In this document: positions 43,108 through 51,980 of the stretch, piece by piece
How the letters are laid out: every line of letters starts with the position of its first letter
How positions within the stretch are numbered: position 1 is the stretch's first letter
From: JAMZMI01 sp039970095
GTDB lineage: Bacteria; Bacteroidota; Bacteroidia; Cytophagales; Cyclobacteriaceae
Assembly (NCBI GenBank): GCA_039970095.1
Contig: JBDVMP010000023.1
Coordinates: forward strand, 29,305-93,304
Direction of reading: 5' to 3'
DNA length: 64,000 nucleotides
The notes under the pieces: model-generated
What the model was told of the DNA's origin: nothing
The model's input: the letters and a program-made list of their open reading frames with translations, nothing else
Database searches by the model: none
Program-made: the position numbers and the translations under genes

Positions 43108-43999
43108 ATACGTTTCAATCCTTTTCGTACTTATATCAACAGTATCCTGGTCACAGGAACTCAACTGCCGGGTGATCATCAATGCGCAACAGATACAAAC
43201 GCAGGAACGCAGGATCTTTGAAGATATGGAGACTGCCTTCACGCAGTTTATCAATGACCGGAAATGGACCGATGATGAATTTAAGCTGGAGGAGCGTATC
43301 AACTGCAACATTATACTCACCCTGGATCCAAATGAGTCTGAACCAGGGGTCGGCAGGTTTGGTGCCAGCGTACAGATACTTGCTTCAAGACCCGTGTACG
43401 GAACAGATTATCAAACCATCATTTTCAACTTTGCAGACAGAGACTGGCAGTTTAACTACCAACAATCTCAGCCACTTCAATTCAATTTGCAGTCATTCAC
43501 CTCAAACATAACCTCCCTTCTCGCTTATTACGCCTATACCATCATTGGTATGGACTATGATACTTTCAGTGAATTGGGCGGTACCAGGTACTTTCAGGCG
43601 GCCAATCAAATAGTTCAAAATGCTCAAAATGCAAATTACATTGGCTGGACGCAATTCAATAGTGTAAGGAATAGGTACTGGCTCAATGAAAACCTGATGA
43701 ATGCGACATTTGAGCCTTTGAGAAAGGCAATGTACGGTTATCACATAAAAGGGCTGGATATATTTACCAATGAGCCAGAAGCTGCAAGAGTCAGCATTTT
43801 GGAAGGCCTAAAGGGCATTCAGACCAGCAATCGATCCAGACCAAGGTCTATCGTCACGATCAGCTTTCTCGATGCTAAATCAGAAGAGATCACCAAAATA
43901 TTCAAAGAAGGCAACCCAAGCGAAAAGAAGCAAGCGTACGATATACTTCGCAATATTGACCCAGCACGCACGGAAGTATTTAAGGCTATTCTAGACTGA
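43100..43999 (+). CDS. porD: DUF4835 protein, PorD-type T9SS component
   Basis: 299 residues with a signal peptide (about 1-17, ending SWSQ). The DUF4835 signature begins ELNCRVIINAQQIQ and includes IFNFADRDWQFNYQQSQPLQ, LLAYYAYTIIGMDYDTFSELGG and an N-terminal half of beta strands. PorD/DUF4835 proteins are counted among factors needed for type IX secretion in Bacteroidota. This fits the T9SS sorting domains on the PUL enzymes and the surface protein in this window. It starts within coaBC and ends in TGATGA overlapping the next start. Confidence 0.8.
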   Translation: MRKYVSILFVLISTVSWSQELNCRVIINAQQIQTQERRIFEDMETAFTQFINDRKWTDDEFKLEERINCNIILTLDPNESEPGVGRFGASVQILASRPVYGTDYQTIIFNFADRDWQFNYQQSQPLQFNLQSFTSNITSLLAYYAYTIIGMDYDTFSELGGTRYFQAANQIVQNAQNANYIGWTQFNSVRNRYWLNENLMNATFEPLRKAMYGYHIKGLDIFTNEPEAARVSILEGLKGIQTSNRSRPRSIVTISFLDAKSEEITKIFKEGNPSEKKQAYDILRNIDPARTEVFKAILD

Positions 44000-44229
44000 T
44001 GAGCAAAAAACAAATACTTGTCTCAAAACAGGAGGTTGCAAACTATCTCTCTCAGGAAGAAGTGCTTAATTTCATCATGCTCAACTCAAGTGTGATTCTG
44101 GCAAGGCCTGTATCTATCAAAGAAGATATTTTGAAAGTGAAAAATACCAGAGGTCGAAAGATGGATTTACCTTTGTCTGAAGTCCGGGAGATCTGGGCTG
44201 AAGAAAAGATGCCGATCAGGCCTGTCTGA
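43999..44229 (+). CDS. Small conserved-looking protein between porD and recN, function unknown
   Basis: 76 residues, no signal peptide. It contains KQEVANYLSQEEVLNFIML and KVKNTRGRKMDLPLSEVREI, a short mixed alpha/beta composition. The ATG overlaps the porD stop by one base and the gene ends 1 bp before recN, so it is translated as part of this tight operon. No family is recognised. Confidence 0.6.
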   Translation: MSKKQILVSKQEVANYLSQEEVLNFIMLNSSVILARPVSIKEDILKVKNTRGRKMDLPLSEVREIWAEEKMPIRPV

Positions 44230-44230
44230 T

Positions 44231-45889
44231 ATGATCAAATCGCTTTCCATTAACAATTATGCGCTTATCAAAGAGCTGGAGATGTCACCATCTCCTCATC
44301 TCAATATTATAACCGGAGAAACTGGCGCTGGAAAGTCAATCATGCTCGGTGCTGTAGGACTACTGGTCGGGAACAGAGCGGATACAAAAACGCTATTTAC
44401 AGATAAAGAAAAATGTATTGTCGAGGGCGTCTTCTCCATTGGCAGCTACCACCTCGAGGGCTTCTTCGAAGCAAATGAACTCGACTATGATGAGGAGTGT
44501 ATCATCAGGAGAGAGATTAGTGCTGCAGGCAAATCTCGTGGCTTCATCAACGATACTCCGGTTACTCTTGATGTTTTAAAGTCCCTGGGTGAGAGCCTCC
44601 TGGATGTACATTCACAACACGAGACATTAAAGCTTGGCAACAATCATTACCAACAAAATATACTCGATTTGTACGCGGGCAACAGCGAGTTGCTCAGCGA
44701 CTATCAGTCTACCTACAGCGATTTTGTAAGGCAACAAAGCCACTTTGAAACACTGAAAGCCACAGCACAGCAAAGCTCAGCCGATTTAGACTACAAACAG
44801 TTCTTATTCAACGAACTGGAAGAGGCTAACTTGCAAGCTGACGAGCAGGAAGATCTTGAGAACGAGCTTCGCGTGTTGGAACACGCCGAGGATATCAAAA
44901 CCAACCTCGCGCAGCTGACCCATTTGCTGGACGAATCAGAGTTTGCCATCAACAATCAAATGACTGAAGGTCTCTCACTATTATCATCATTAAAAGACTA
45001 TTCAGAGCCTTTACAGTCATTTTTTGAGAGGATGAATTCGGTCAACATAGAACTGAAAGATTTGGCTGCTGAACTGAGCAGAGAGCAGGAAAGTGTTGAG
45101 TTCGATCCGGAAAGGATACAAATGGTAAAAGACAGGCTGGATTTGATATTCCGCTTGCAGCAAAAACATCAGGTAGCTACGACGGAAGAACTTATCACTA
45201 TACACGGGCAGTTGGACGAAGAACTCAGCACTCACGCCGGAATGGATCAGCAGCTCGAGGGTGCAGAGAAAAAACTAAAAGAGCTTGAAAAAGAAGTTTT
45301 ATCAAAGGGAGAAAAGCTCACTGAAAGTAGAACCGCGAACGCAAAACCGATTTCATCTGATATCGAAAAAATAATCCACAAGCTGGGAATAGAAAATGGC
45401 CAGGTGGAAATCAAAATCTCAAATACCACAGCCAACCAAAACGGGCTTGACAAGGTTGACATTCTGTTTACTGCTAACAAAGGTGTAGCACCTCAAGAAC
45501 TAAAACAAGTGGCCTCAGGAGGTGAATTTTCCAGATTGATTTTTGCTGTAAAATACCTTCTGGCTGATAAAACTGCCCTTCCCACATTGATCTTCGATGA
45601 AATAGACACAGGTGTGTCGGGCGAAGTGGCGCTGCAGATGATCGAGATGATGAAGCAAATGTCAAAGCGACATCAGGTGATCTCTATCAGCCACCTCCCG
45701 CAATTTGCTGCCGGTGGTGACGCACATTACTTCGTTTACAAAGACCACTCAGAAGAAAAGTCTGTGAGCCGAATCAAAAAGCTGGAGGATGAAGAAAGAG
45801 TTCTTGAAATCGCCAAGATGATTGGCGGAAACAACCCCGGAGAACATGCCATGACCAGTGCCAGGGAACTTCTGAATATTTCTACCTAG
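44231..45889 (+). CDS. recN: DNA repair protein RecN
   Basis: 552 residues, SMC-like. The Walker A GETGAGKSIML is near residue 30. Two coiled-coil arms follow (about 150-385), then the ABC signature VASGGEFSRLIFAVKYLL and Walker B TLIFDEIDTGVSGEV, with ISHLPQFAAGGDAHYFVYK at the end. It promotes recombinational repair of double-strand breaks. It is the last gene of the block; TATCCC/GGGATA arms about 8 bp on (45897-45921) might form a weak hairpin. Confidence 0.95.
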   Translation: MIKSLSINNYALIKELEMSPSPHLNIITGETGAGKSIMLGAVGLLVGNRADTKTLFTDKEKCIVEGVFSIGSYHLEGFFEANELDYDEECIIRREISAAGKSRGFINDTPVTLDVLKSLGESLLDVHSQHETLKLGNNHYQQNILDLYAGNSELLSDYQSTYSDFVRQQSHFETLKATAQQSSADLDYKQFLFNELEEANLQADEQEDLENELRVLEHAEDIKTNLAQLTHLLDESEFAINNQMTEGLSLLSSLKDYSEPLQSFFERMNSVNIELKDLAAELSREQESVEFDPERIQMVKDRLDLIFRLQQKHQVATTEELITIHGQLDEELSTHAGMDQQLEGAEKKLKELEKEVLSKGEKLTESRTANAKPISSDIEKIIHKLGIENGQVEIKISNTTANQNGLDKVDILFTANKGVAPQELKQVASGGEFSRLIFAVKYLLADKTALPTLIFDEIDTGVSGEVALQMIEMMKQMSKRHQVISISHLPQFAAGGDAHYFVYKDHSEEKSVSRIKKLEDEERVLEIAKMIGGNNPGEHAMTSARELLNIST

Positions 45890-46172
45890 AAGCTTATATC
45901 CCTTGCAAAATAGACGGGATAGTGGACAGAGCGCTGGCCTGCGGGGATAGCCCGAATATCAGAGCTATGAAACGCATACTCTTCTCTCCGACACAACTAT
46001 ACACAAACTCACAAAGATTTGGTGACGGGTTTCACAGGATTTGGCCTATTTTTGAGGCTTCAATATGAAGTCCCTGTGGACGACAGCTGAGAAAAGTGTG
46101 AAGTGATCGGTTGGTATATTGAACAAATTAGAATTAGGAAGTACTTACGGAATTTATCAAAATCGAATAAAC

Positions 46173-46985
46173 ATGTCCAATAATCTATTACAAGGAAAAA
46201 GAGGAATCATATCTGGAGCGCTTGACGAAAACTCTATCGCGTGGAAAGTAGCCCTAAAAGTACACGAGCAAGGTGCAAAATTCACCCTGACGAATGCTCC
46301 CATAGCCATGAGGATGGGCGCCATCAATAACCTGGCAGAGCAGACTGGGTCGGAAATAATCCCTGCAGATGCTACCTCAGTAGAGGAATTGGATAACTTA
46401 TTTTCGAAATCAACTGAGATTTTGGGTGGGAAAATAGATTTCGTACTTCACTCCATCGGGATGTCTCCAAACATCAGAAAAGGGAAATCTTACGGCGAGT
46501 TGAATTATGACTGGTATCAAAAATCTATAGACATCTCAGCTCTGTCGTTTCACAAAATGATGGCTGTAGCTGAAAAACAAGATGCCTTGAGCGAGTGGGG
46601 TTCAGTTGTCGGGCTTTCCTATATCGCAGCTCAGAAAACCTTTCCATTCTACACTGATATGGCAGATGCCAAAGCGGTGTTGGAATCTATTGCGAGAGGG
46701 TTTGGCTATAGGCTAGGCAAAGCAAAAAAGGTCAGAGTAAACACAATCTCGCAATCTCCTACCAAAACCACCGCTGGTTCTGGAATCGGAGGTTTTGATT
46801 CATTCTTCGACTTTGCAGATAAAATGTCGCCACTAGGAAATGCCTCAGCAGAATCTTGTGCTGACTACTGCATCTTTTTGTTCTCAGACTTGAGTAAAAT
46901 GATCACGATGCAAAACCTGTATCACGATGGCGGCTACTCTATGACGGGTATCTCTGAGGAGATCATAGAGCAAATGGCTAAATAG
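46173..46985 (+). CDS. fabI: Enoyl-ACP reductase FabI
   Basis: 270 residues from the ATG at 46173. The SDR fold has GKRGIISGALDENSIAW for NAD and the FabI catalytic spacing Y-x10-Y-x6-K in SYIAAQKTFPFYTDMADAK. It performs the last reduction in each cycle of type II fatty acid synthesis. An upstream in-frame TTG is less likely as start. The 283-bp gap before it holds no gene I can support. A terminator follows. Confidence 0.95.
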   Translation: MSNNLLQGKRGIISGALDENSIAWKVALKVHEQGAKFTLTNAPIAMRMGAINNLAEQTGSEIIPADATSVEELDNLFSKSTEILGGKIDFVLHSIGMSPNIRKGKSYGELNYDWYQKSIDISALSFHKMMAVAEKQDALSEWGSVVGLSYIAAQKTFPFYTDMADAKAVLESIARGFGYRLGKAKKVRVNTISQSPTKTTAGSGIGGFDSFFDFADKMSPLGNASAESCADYCIFLFSDLSKMITMQNLYHDGGYSMTGISEEIIEQMAK

Positions 46986-46994
46986 TCCAAAGAC

Positions 46995-47037
46995 AAAAGG
47001 TGAAAGCGGAAAGGTCTCCTCTCTCTTTCACCTTTTT
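46995..47037 (+). terminator. Intrinsic terminator of fabI
   Basis: 12-bp stem AAAAGGTGAAAG (46995-47006) with CTTTCACCTTTT (47025-47036), followed by another T. The loop is 18 nt. It ends 12 bp before the ispE start codon. Confidence 0.75.
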
Positions 47038-47048
47038 ACTTTTCGTTT

Positions 47049-47837
47049 ATGCTCTGCTTTCCTAACGCCAAAATCAATCTCGGACTAAACATAGTCTCAA
47101 AAAGGCCAGATGGCTACCACAACATTGAGACTTGCTTCTACCCTATCCCATGTCGAGATATTTTGGAAATAATCCCTTCTGAAAAACTTAGCTTCCACCC
47201 GACCGGCCTTGACATACCCGGAACCCCTGAAACCAACCTATGTTCAAAGGCTTACAGTTTGGTGAGGTCAGAATATGATATCCCTCCTGTAGATATTCAT
47301 TTGCACAAAGTGATCCCTATGGGGGCGGGTCTTGGTGGCGGGTCAGCAGACGGGGCTTTTATGATCAAGCTGCTCAATGATAAATTTGGGCTCGGGATGC
47401 ATACTGAAAAGATGGAGAGTATGGCCAAAAAACTGGGAAGCGACTGCCCTTTTTTCATTCAAAATCAACCTCTTTTTGCTGAAGGTACAGGGACAATTTT
47501 TAGTGAAGTTGCGCTTAACTTAAAGGGTAAGTTTATTGCGCTCAGGCATCCAGACATTCATGTATCTACTCAGGAAGCATATGGTGGAGTAAAACCCAGC
47601 CAACCTTCAAAATCTATCAAAGAAATCATCAACCAGCCCTTAGAAACATGGAAACATGAGTTGATCAATGACTTTGAAGCATCGGTTTTTTCAAAACACC
47701 CAGAACTCCAAAACCTGAAAGAACAATTTTATACTGAGGGCGCAATTTATGCTGGCATGAGCGGCTCAGGCTCATGTGTTTTTGGAATTTTTGATGAGGA
47801 ACCCATCAACCCTGATTGGAAGACCTTCCTGCTCTAG
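47049..47837 (+). CDS. ispE: 4-diphosphocytidyl-2-C-methyl-D-erythritol kinase
   Basis: 262 residues of the GHMP kinase family. N-terminal NAKINLGLNIVSKRPDGYHN, the ATP loop PMGAGLGGGSADGAFM and C-terminal AGMSGSGSCVFGIF are diagnostic. It phosphorylates CDP-methylerythritol in the MEP isoprenoid pathway. The chain is at the shorter end for the family but all three motifs are intact. Confidence 0.95.
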   Translation: MLCFPNAKINLGLNIVSKRPDGYHNIETCFYPIPCRDILEIIPSEKLSFHPTGLDIPGTPETNLCSKAYSLVRSEYDIPPVDIHLHKVIPMGAGLGGGSADGAFMIKLLNDKFGLGMHTEKMESMAKKLGSDCPFFIQNQPLFAEGTGTIFSEVALNLKGKFIALRHPDIHVSTQEAYGGVKPSQPSKSIKEIINQPLETWKHELINDFEASVFSKHPELQNLKEQFYTEGAIYAGMSGSGSCVFGIFDEEPINPDWKTFLL

Positions 47838-47905
47838 CTTTGCATACTGCTCAATAGGCCGATTTTGCTCAGGCAAATTTGGAACCCTCTGAGTAATGCA
47901 ACTCT

Positions 47906-48115
47906 TTATTTATCTCCTAATTTCCTGATTAGTGATCTGGTTTCAATCAACGTGATGGTGCACAGAGTGGTCAAAGTCACCCCAAGAAAGGTAAGACCAA
48001 GTGAAAACAGCAAAGGTAAATCAAGCCTAAACACGAAAAACCCAACAATAATTAGGCATACTCCGAGCACCGTAAGTATTATATTCTCCGTTTGAATTTT
48101 TCTAATTTTTCGCAT
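47906..48115 (-). CDS. Small two-helix membrane protein, function unknown
   Basis: 69 residues: basic N-terminus MRKIRKIQTEN, two hydrophobic helices (about 12-28, LTVLGVCLIIVGFFVF; about 33-56, LLFSLGLTFLGVTLTTL) and a basic tail. An overlapping plus-strand frame has no protein-like features. It is isolated between ispE and the next minus-strand gene; no family is recognised. Confidence 0.5.
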   Translation of the reverse strand: MRKIRKIQTENIILTVLGVCLIIVGFFVFRLDLPLLFSLGLTFLGVTLTTLCTITLIETRSLIRKLGDK

Positions 48116-48345
48116 ATTTCTTGTGTTTAACCGTAACTAAGTAAGGTAATTATTGAACACATTTCAATAAAGAGAGGTAATTATTACAACCTAAGTTCTT
48201 AACGGTCAAACTATTTCGAAATTGTCAGAATTGAGTCAGAAAATGCTCCGATTATTGACAATTACGCTTTACGAAAAATCAGTCAAATGAGTGACTTGAA
48301 GGAGTTTAATGCAAAAGCAATATAAAAACTGACTGGACGAGTTGA

Positions 48346-48780
48346 TTATAATTTAACGCCATTTGCCATCAGCACAGCCAAAAGCGGTATCAATCCCAAC
48401 ACCGTGAGTTGCAGGATAATTAGCTTCCTGATTCTGGCGGGAACCTCAACTATATCATTGGGAGCTCCCTTCCTGTTTTTAATGTAAAATACAGTTGGAG
48501 CTATTGAAATCAACCCAACCACCAACGCCAGCCCCACTTTAACATGAAAAATGGGATTGTTATAAAAAGCTGCTGGTTTGCCGACCCCAAACCAAAGCAT
48601 AAACCCTGCACCCACTACCAATACAGAAGCTAATCCATAGAGTCCGTCAACCTTACCAATTAGTGATATTTGACTTCTGGTGAGGCTTTTTTTTACCATC
48701 ACGAGTTCCGCAACTAAAAAAGAAAGCATCCCGAATATGGAAAGGAAATGAATGTATTTGACGATGATATATGATGTCAC
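48346..48780 (-). CDS. Four-helix membrane protein (DUF2214-like)
   Basis: 144 residues with four transmembrane helices (about 5-25, 45-65, 80-100, 120-140). The start MTSYIIVKYIHFLSIFGMLS with its histidine, and AAFYNNPIFHVKVGLALVVG with a second membrane-embedded histidine, resemble DUF2214/SirB-like small membrane proteins that may bind haem or act near respiratory chains. The 230 bp upstream to 48116 contain no recognisable gene. Role unknown. Confidence 0.6.
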   Translation of the reverse strand: MTSYIIVKYIHFLSIFGMLSFLVAELVMVKKSLTRSQISLIGKVDGLYGLASVLVVGAGFMLWFGVGKPAAFYNNPIFHVKVGLALVVGLISIAPTVFYIKNRKGAPNDIVEVPARIRKLIILQLTVLGLIPLLAVLMANGVKL

Positions 48781-48904
48781 AGGTGTTTTTTTAGTTTGTT
48801 AGCGCAATAATATTGATTCTATCTAGCATGATTTTTCTATTATTACCTAAATGTCAAAACTGACATGACAGATTACAATATTTTTGTCATGTAACGAACC
48901 ACCC

Positions 48905-49303
48905 ATGAGTAAAGCATACAAACCAGGGGGCTATAATTCCCTTTCTCCATACTTTGTCATCACAAAAGCAGCCAAGTTCATGGCCATGCTTGAGCGAATC
49001 TTTCATGCTGAGGTATTGAGAAAATATGATCTACCAGATGGCTCTATCATGCACGCCGAGATGCGAATAGATGATTCAGTAATTATGCTGGGCGATGCAG
49101 GGAAAGGTTTTAAACCCAATAAGCTTCATATTCATATCTATGTCAGTGATGTGGACGAGGTGTTTTATAGAGCCCTTGATGCCGGATGTATAGCTATAGA
49201 AAGACCAAATCAAAAAGAAAATCAACCAGACCGGCGTGGGGCATTTCGGGATTATGGTGGGAATGTGTGGTCAGTATCTACGCAAATAACAGAGTCAAAC
49301 TAG
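48905..49303 (+). CDS. VOC family (glyoxalase/PhnB-like) protein
   Basis: 132 residues from the ATG at 48905; a frame opens at an upstream TTG. It carries the paired beta-alpha-beta modules of the VOC fold: LSPYFVITKAAKFMAMLERIF, MHAEMRIDDSVIMLGD, LHIHIYVSDVDEVFYRALDAG and RRGAFRDYGGNVWSV. VOC proteins include glyoxalases, epimerases and antibiotic-binding proteins; the exact substrate cannot be inferred. Confidence 0.75.
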   Translation: MSKAYKPGGYNSLSPYFVITKAAKFMAMLERIFHAEVLRKYDLPDGSIMHAEMRIDDSVIMLGDAGKGFKPNKLHIHIYVSDVDEVFYRALDAGCIAIERPNQKENQPDRRGAFRDYGGNVWSVSTQITESN

Positions 49304-49378
49304 CATCAACATTAGTGAAACCTCCGATTTCCTTTCCAAAGCTTTGCTCAGTACTCACTCCCATTATATTAATTTAAT

Positions 49379-50575
49379 ATGACTAGAAAAGTAATTTATA
49401 TCCTACTATTTTTTGTTTCCTTGCATTCTTCAGCTCAGCTAGAATATTTAGAAGGATTTATAATTACAAACGACAAAGATACTCTCAGAGGGCAAATTCT
49501 TAATCAGACCAATATTGCTTTGGCTAAATCCTGTCAATTCAAAAATGAAGAAGGAGTAAAAACTTATTCACCTTCTGAAATTACTGAGTTCGGTATTGTC
49601 TCCACCAACAGGCTTTTTAAGTCTTTTGAAGTAACTATTGACAGCCTAAACCAATCAGTTTTTTTAGAATATCTCGTCGATGGAATTGCTGACCTATTCT
49701 ATATGCATTATGAGAACAAGGAGTATTACTACCTACTAAAGTCCGAACAACTCATGCCTCTGTTAAACCCACAGAAAGAGGTTCAAACTAATTCATCAGG
49801 TTCTGTGAAAACGCATGTATTCTCTAAAGAGCTATACAAAGGCACACTCAACTATGCTTTTGATAATCAGGTTTCTTCCGTGGAGATTAACAGTGCCAAA
49901 TTCAATCCTAAATCTCTAATAAAACTCACTTCCATGTATCACAGTGCTGTTTGTGATTGGGAGTGCACTGTTTTTAGGAAAGAAACTAAGCGACCAGTTT
50001 CCATTCTTCCTTATGTGTCCATTGCCCCTACAAAACTGCATTTTGCTTCTCAACAGTCCGGTAAGGCTCAAGAACTGAATATTAATGCAGGAGTACTATT
50101 TAAAATTGGATCTTATAAGTCAAATTTTATCTCTCTGTTGTCTGGGTTGGAATACAGATCAACAGATTTCAAAGGAAATTTTACAGGCAAGGTTCGGTTT
50201 AGTTCATCTAATACTGACAGTGTTACCATCTTACAGAACATTATTACGATACCCGTTATCCTGAGATGGGAAGTGTTAAAAAACAATAGGTTTCAAGTAT
50301 ATATCTCCCCTGGGCTTACTAATCAATTCATAATTAACGGTACATATGCCATATATGAAGAATACTACGCGCCAGAATACCGCAATTATCGTCGTTTCCA
50401 ATTGGGGGTCGTTTTGAGCGCAGGGGTCACCTACTGGCTCACAAATGACTGGGGTATTACACTTAACCCCTATTATGAAAAAACGCTGATTCCTATGAAT
50501 TTTGGAAGCTATTTTGACAGGTTGAGGTTTACTACCGTTGGTATTCAGGCAGGGCTTGAAATAAGGCTTAGATAG
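49379..50575 (+). CDS. Outer-membrane beta-barrel protein of unknown function
   Basis: 398 residues with a signal peptide (about 1-20, ending HSSAQ). The N-terminal half is a beta domain (GFIITNDKDTLRGQILNQ; TYSPSEITEFGI). The C-terminal half has alternating strands that end in a terminal Arg-Leu-Arg after aromatic-rich segments (FNPYYEKT-like), as in PorT/OmpW-type barrels. No enzymatic motif is visible. It could be a sensor or transport barrel. Composition is similar to its neighbours. Confidence 0.55.
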   Translation: MTRKVIYILLFFVSLHSSAQLEYLEGFIITNDKDTLRGQILNQTNIALAKSCQFKNEEGVKTYSPSEITEFGIVSTNRLFKSFEVTIDSLNQSVFLEYLVDGIADLFYMHYENKEYYYLLKSEQLMPLLNPQKEVQTNSSGSVKTHVFSKELYKGTLNYAFDNQVSSVEINSAKFNPKSLIKLTSMYHSAVCDWECTVFRKETKRPVSILPYVSIAPTKLHFASQQSGKAQELNINAGVLFKIGSYKSNFISLLSGLEYRSTDFKGNFTGKVRFSSSNTDSVTILQNIITIPVILRWEVLKNNRFQVYISPGLTNQFIINGTYAIYEEYYAPEYRNYRRFQLGVVLSAGVTYWLTNDWGITLNPYYEKTLIPMNFGSYFDRLRFTTVGIQAGLEIRLR

Positions 50576-50581
50576 AAATAC

Positions 50582-51145
50582 GTGGAAAAGCTAAACAAAG
50601 AAATATCTGATTGCATTATATGCGCTGACCACCTGGAACCAAACCCTGTCCTTCAGGTTTCTGTAAAAAGTAAAATATCCATCATAGGCCAGGCACCCGG
50701 AAGTGTGGTGCACCGAACAGGCATTCCCTGGGACGATCAAAGCGGCAACAATCTCAGAAAATGGATGGGGGTAAACAGTGAGACCTTTTATGATGCCGAT
50801 CAAATCGCGCTCATACCTATGGGCTTTTGCTACCCTGGCAAGGGAAAAAGTGGTGACCTCCCTCCCCGCCCTGAGTGCGCTCCTCAGTGGCACGAAAAGC
50901 TTTTTGCTAAAATGGCTCAACCCAAACTGACGATTCTTATTGGCCAATATGCCCAAAAGTATTATTTAGGTAATCGCACTGAAAAAACATTAACAGCAAC
51001 AGTTCAGCGCTTTGAATCTTATCTACCAAAATACTTTGTGCTTCCGCACCCATCACCTAGAAACAATATCTGGCAAGCGAAAAACCCGTGGTTTAGCAAT
51101 GAAGTATTGCCACGACTCAAAGTACTCGTGCAAGAAATTTTATAA
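50582..51145 (+). CDS. Uracil-DNA glycosylase family protein
   Basis: 187 residues from a GTG. The UDG fold is recognisable: ISIIGQAPGSVVHRTGIPWDDQSG, LIPMGFCYPGK, LTILIGQYAQKYYLG and the HPSPRN motif (HPSPRNNIW) near the end. Members excise uracil or related lesions, or are uncharacterised homologues. The motif 1 form GQAPG followed by PWDDQSG differs from classic UNG (GQDPYH), so it belongs to another UDG subfamily and its activity is uncertain. It starts 6 bp after the barrel gene. Confidence 0.75.
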   Translation: MEKLNKEISDCIICADHLEPNPVLQVSVKSKISIIGQAPGSVVHRTGIPWDDQSGNNLRKWMGVNSETFYDADQIALIPMGFCYPGKGKSGDLPPRPECAPQWHEKLFAKMAQPKLTILIGQYAQKYYLGNRTEKTLTATVQRFESYLPKYFVLPHPSPRNNIWQAKNPWFSNEVLPRLKVLVQEIL

Positions 51146-51156
51146 TATTCCTAAAA

Positions 51157-51561
51157 ATGAAAATCGAACACATAGCCATCTGGACCACCCAACTTGAAGA
51201 GCTGAAAGACTTTTACTGTCAATACTTTGGCGGAGCATCCAATCAAAAATATCGAAATAAGAAGAAGCAATTTGAAAGCTACTTTGTGTCTTTCGACAAT
51301 GGGGCAAGGCTGGAGATCATGAGCCGCCCCGACATTCCAGCCAATCAAAATGATACAATCAACACTCAGCATTTGGGATTGATCCATTTTGCTTTTGAGG
51401 TGGATACTATGAAAGAAGTAGACGAATTGGCCAAACACTTCGAAGCGTCAGGCATACCCATATTAGGTGGCCCAAGAAAAACCGGAGACGGATACTACGA
51501 ATTTGAAACACTTGACCCAGACGGAAACAGACTGGAGGTAACTACAAAATATGTAAATTAG
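51157..51561 (+). CDS. VOC family (glyoxalase-like) protein
   Basis: 134 residues. It begins MKIEHIAIWTTQLEELKDFY and repeats in the second half with LGLIHFAFEVDTMKEVDELA and ETLDPDGNRLEV. The histidine and the glutamates at strand ends match metal ligands in glyoxalase I-like proteins. It follows the UDG-like gene by 11 bp and precedes the TfoX-N gene by 20 bp. Substrate unknown. Confidence 0.8.
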   Translation: MKIEHIAIWTTQLEELKDFYCQYFGGASNQKYRNKKKQFESYFVSFDNGARLEIMSRPDIPANQNDTINTQHLGLIHFAFEVDTMKEVDELAKHFEASGIPILGGPRKTGDGYYEFETLDPDGNRLEVTTKYVN

Positions 51562-51581
51562 TTTACAAAAAAAGAGCAATC

Positions 51582-51905
51582 ATGGGAGTAAAAGGAGATA
51601 AAGCCACATCTGAAGCAGCCCTGCAGGCCGAGCTATTTTTGGAGAAATTAAGTTCCCTGGACGGCATCACTGGCAAGAAAATGTTTGGTGGTCATGGCAT
51701 TTTTTGCGATGAAAAAATGTTCGGAATTGTAGATTCCAAAGGGCAATGTTTTTTGAAAGTGGACGACTCCAATAAAGCTGATTTTGAAACAGCGGGAGCC
51801 AGTAGTCATGGCAAAATGTCCTACTACACGATTCCTGAAGATGTTTTTGCTAACAACGATGCGTTGATTCAATGGGCGCAAAAATCAATTGCCACAGCTA
51901 AATAA
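51582..51905 (+). CDS. TfoX/Sxy N-terminal domain protein
   Basis: 107 residues forming one TfoX-N domain: KKMFGGHGIFCDEKMFGIV, GQCFLKVDDSNKADFE and KMSYYTIPEDVFANNDAL. TfoX/Sxy proteins regulate competence in proteobacteria; stand-alone N-domain proteins such as this one are of unknown function in Bacteroidota. The gene is convergent with the DEAD-box helicase and shares a terminator with it. Confidence 0.8.
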   Translation: MGVKGDKATSEAALQAELFLEKLSSLDGITGKKMFGGHGIFCDEKMFGIVDSKGQCFLKVDDSNKADFETAGASSHGKMSYYTIPEDVFANNDALIQWAQKSIATAK

Positions 51906-51931
51906 TCCTAGTGTAAGGAAATAGTATTGAA

Positions 51932-51969
51932 AATACCGAGAGGTGAAAACCACCCCCCGGTATTAACAT
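51932..51969. terminator. Bidirectional terminator between the TfoX-N gene and the helicase
   Basis: Outer stem AATACCG (51932-51938) with CGGTATT (51958-51964) and inner GGTG/CACC around AAAA. AACATTTTT follows on the plus strand. It sits between two convergent genes. Confidence 0.7.
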
Positions 51970-51980
51970 TTTTGTCTGGA

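Noticed and set aside
45890..46172. Possible RNA gene in the 283-bp gap before fabI
   Set aside because: No tRNA-like cloverleaf or known RNA motif is visible; only a weak TATCCC/GGGATA hairpin after recN.
47865..48095. Plus-strand frame opposite the small membrane protein
   Set aside because: The minus strand has two clear membrane helices with a basic start; the plus frame has none.
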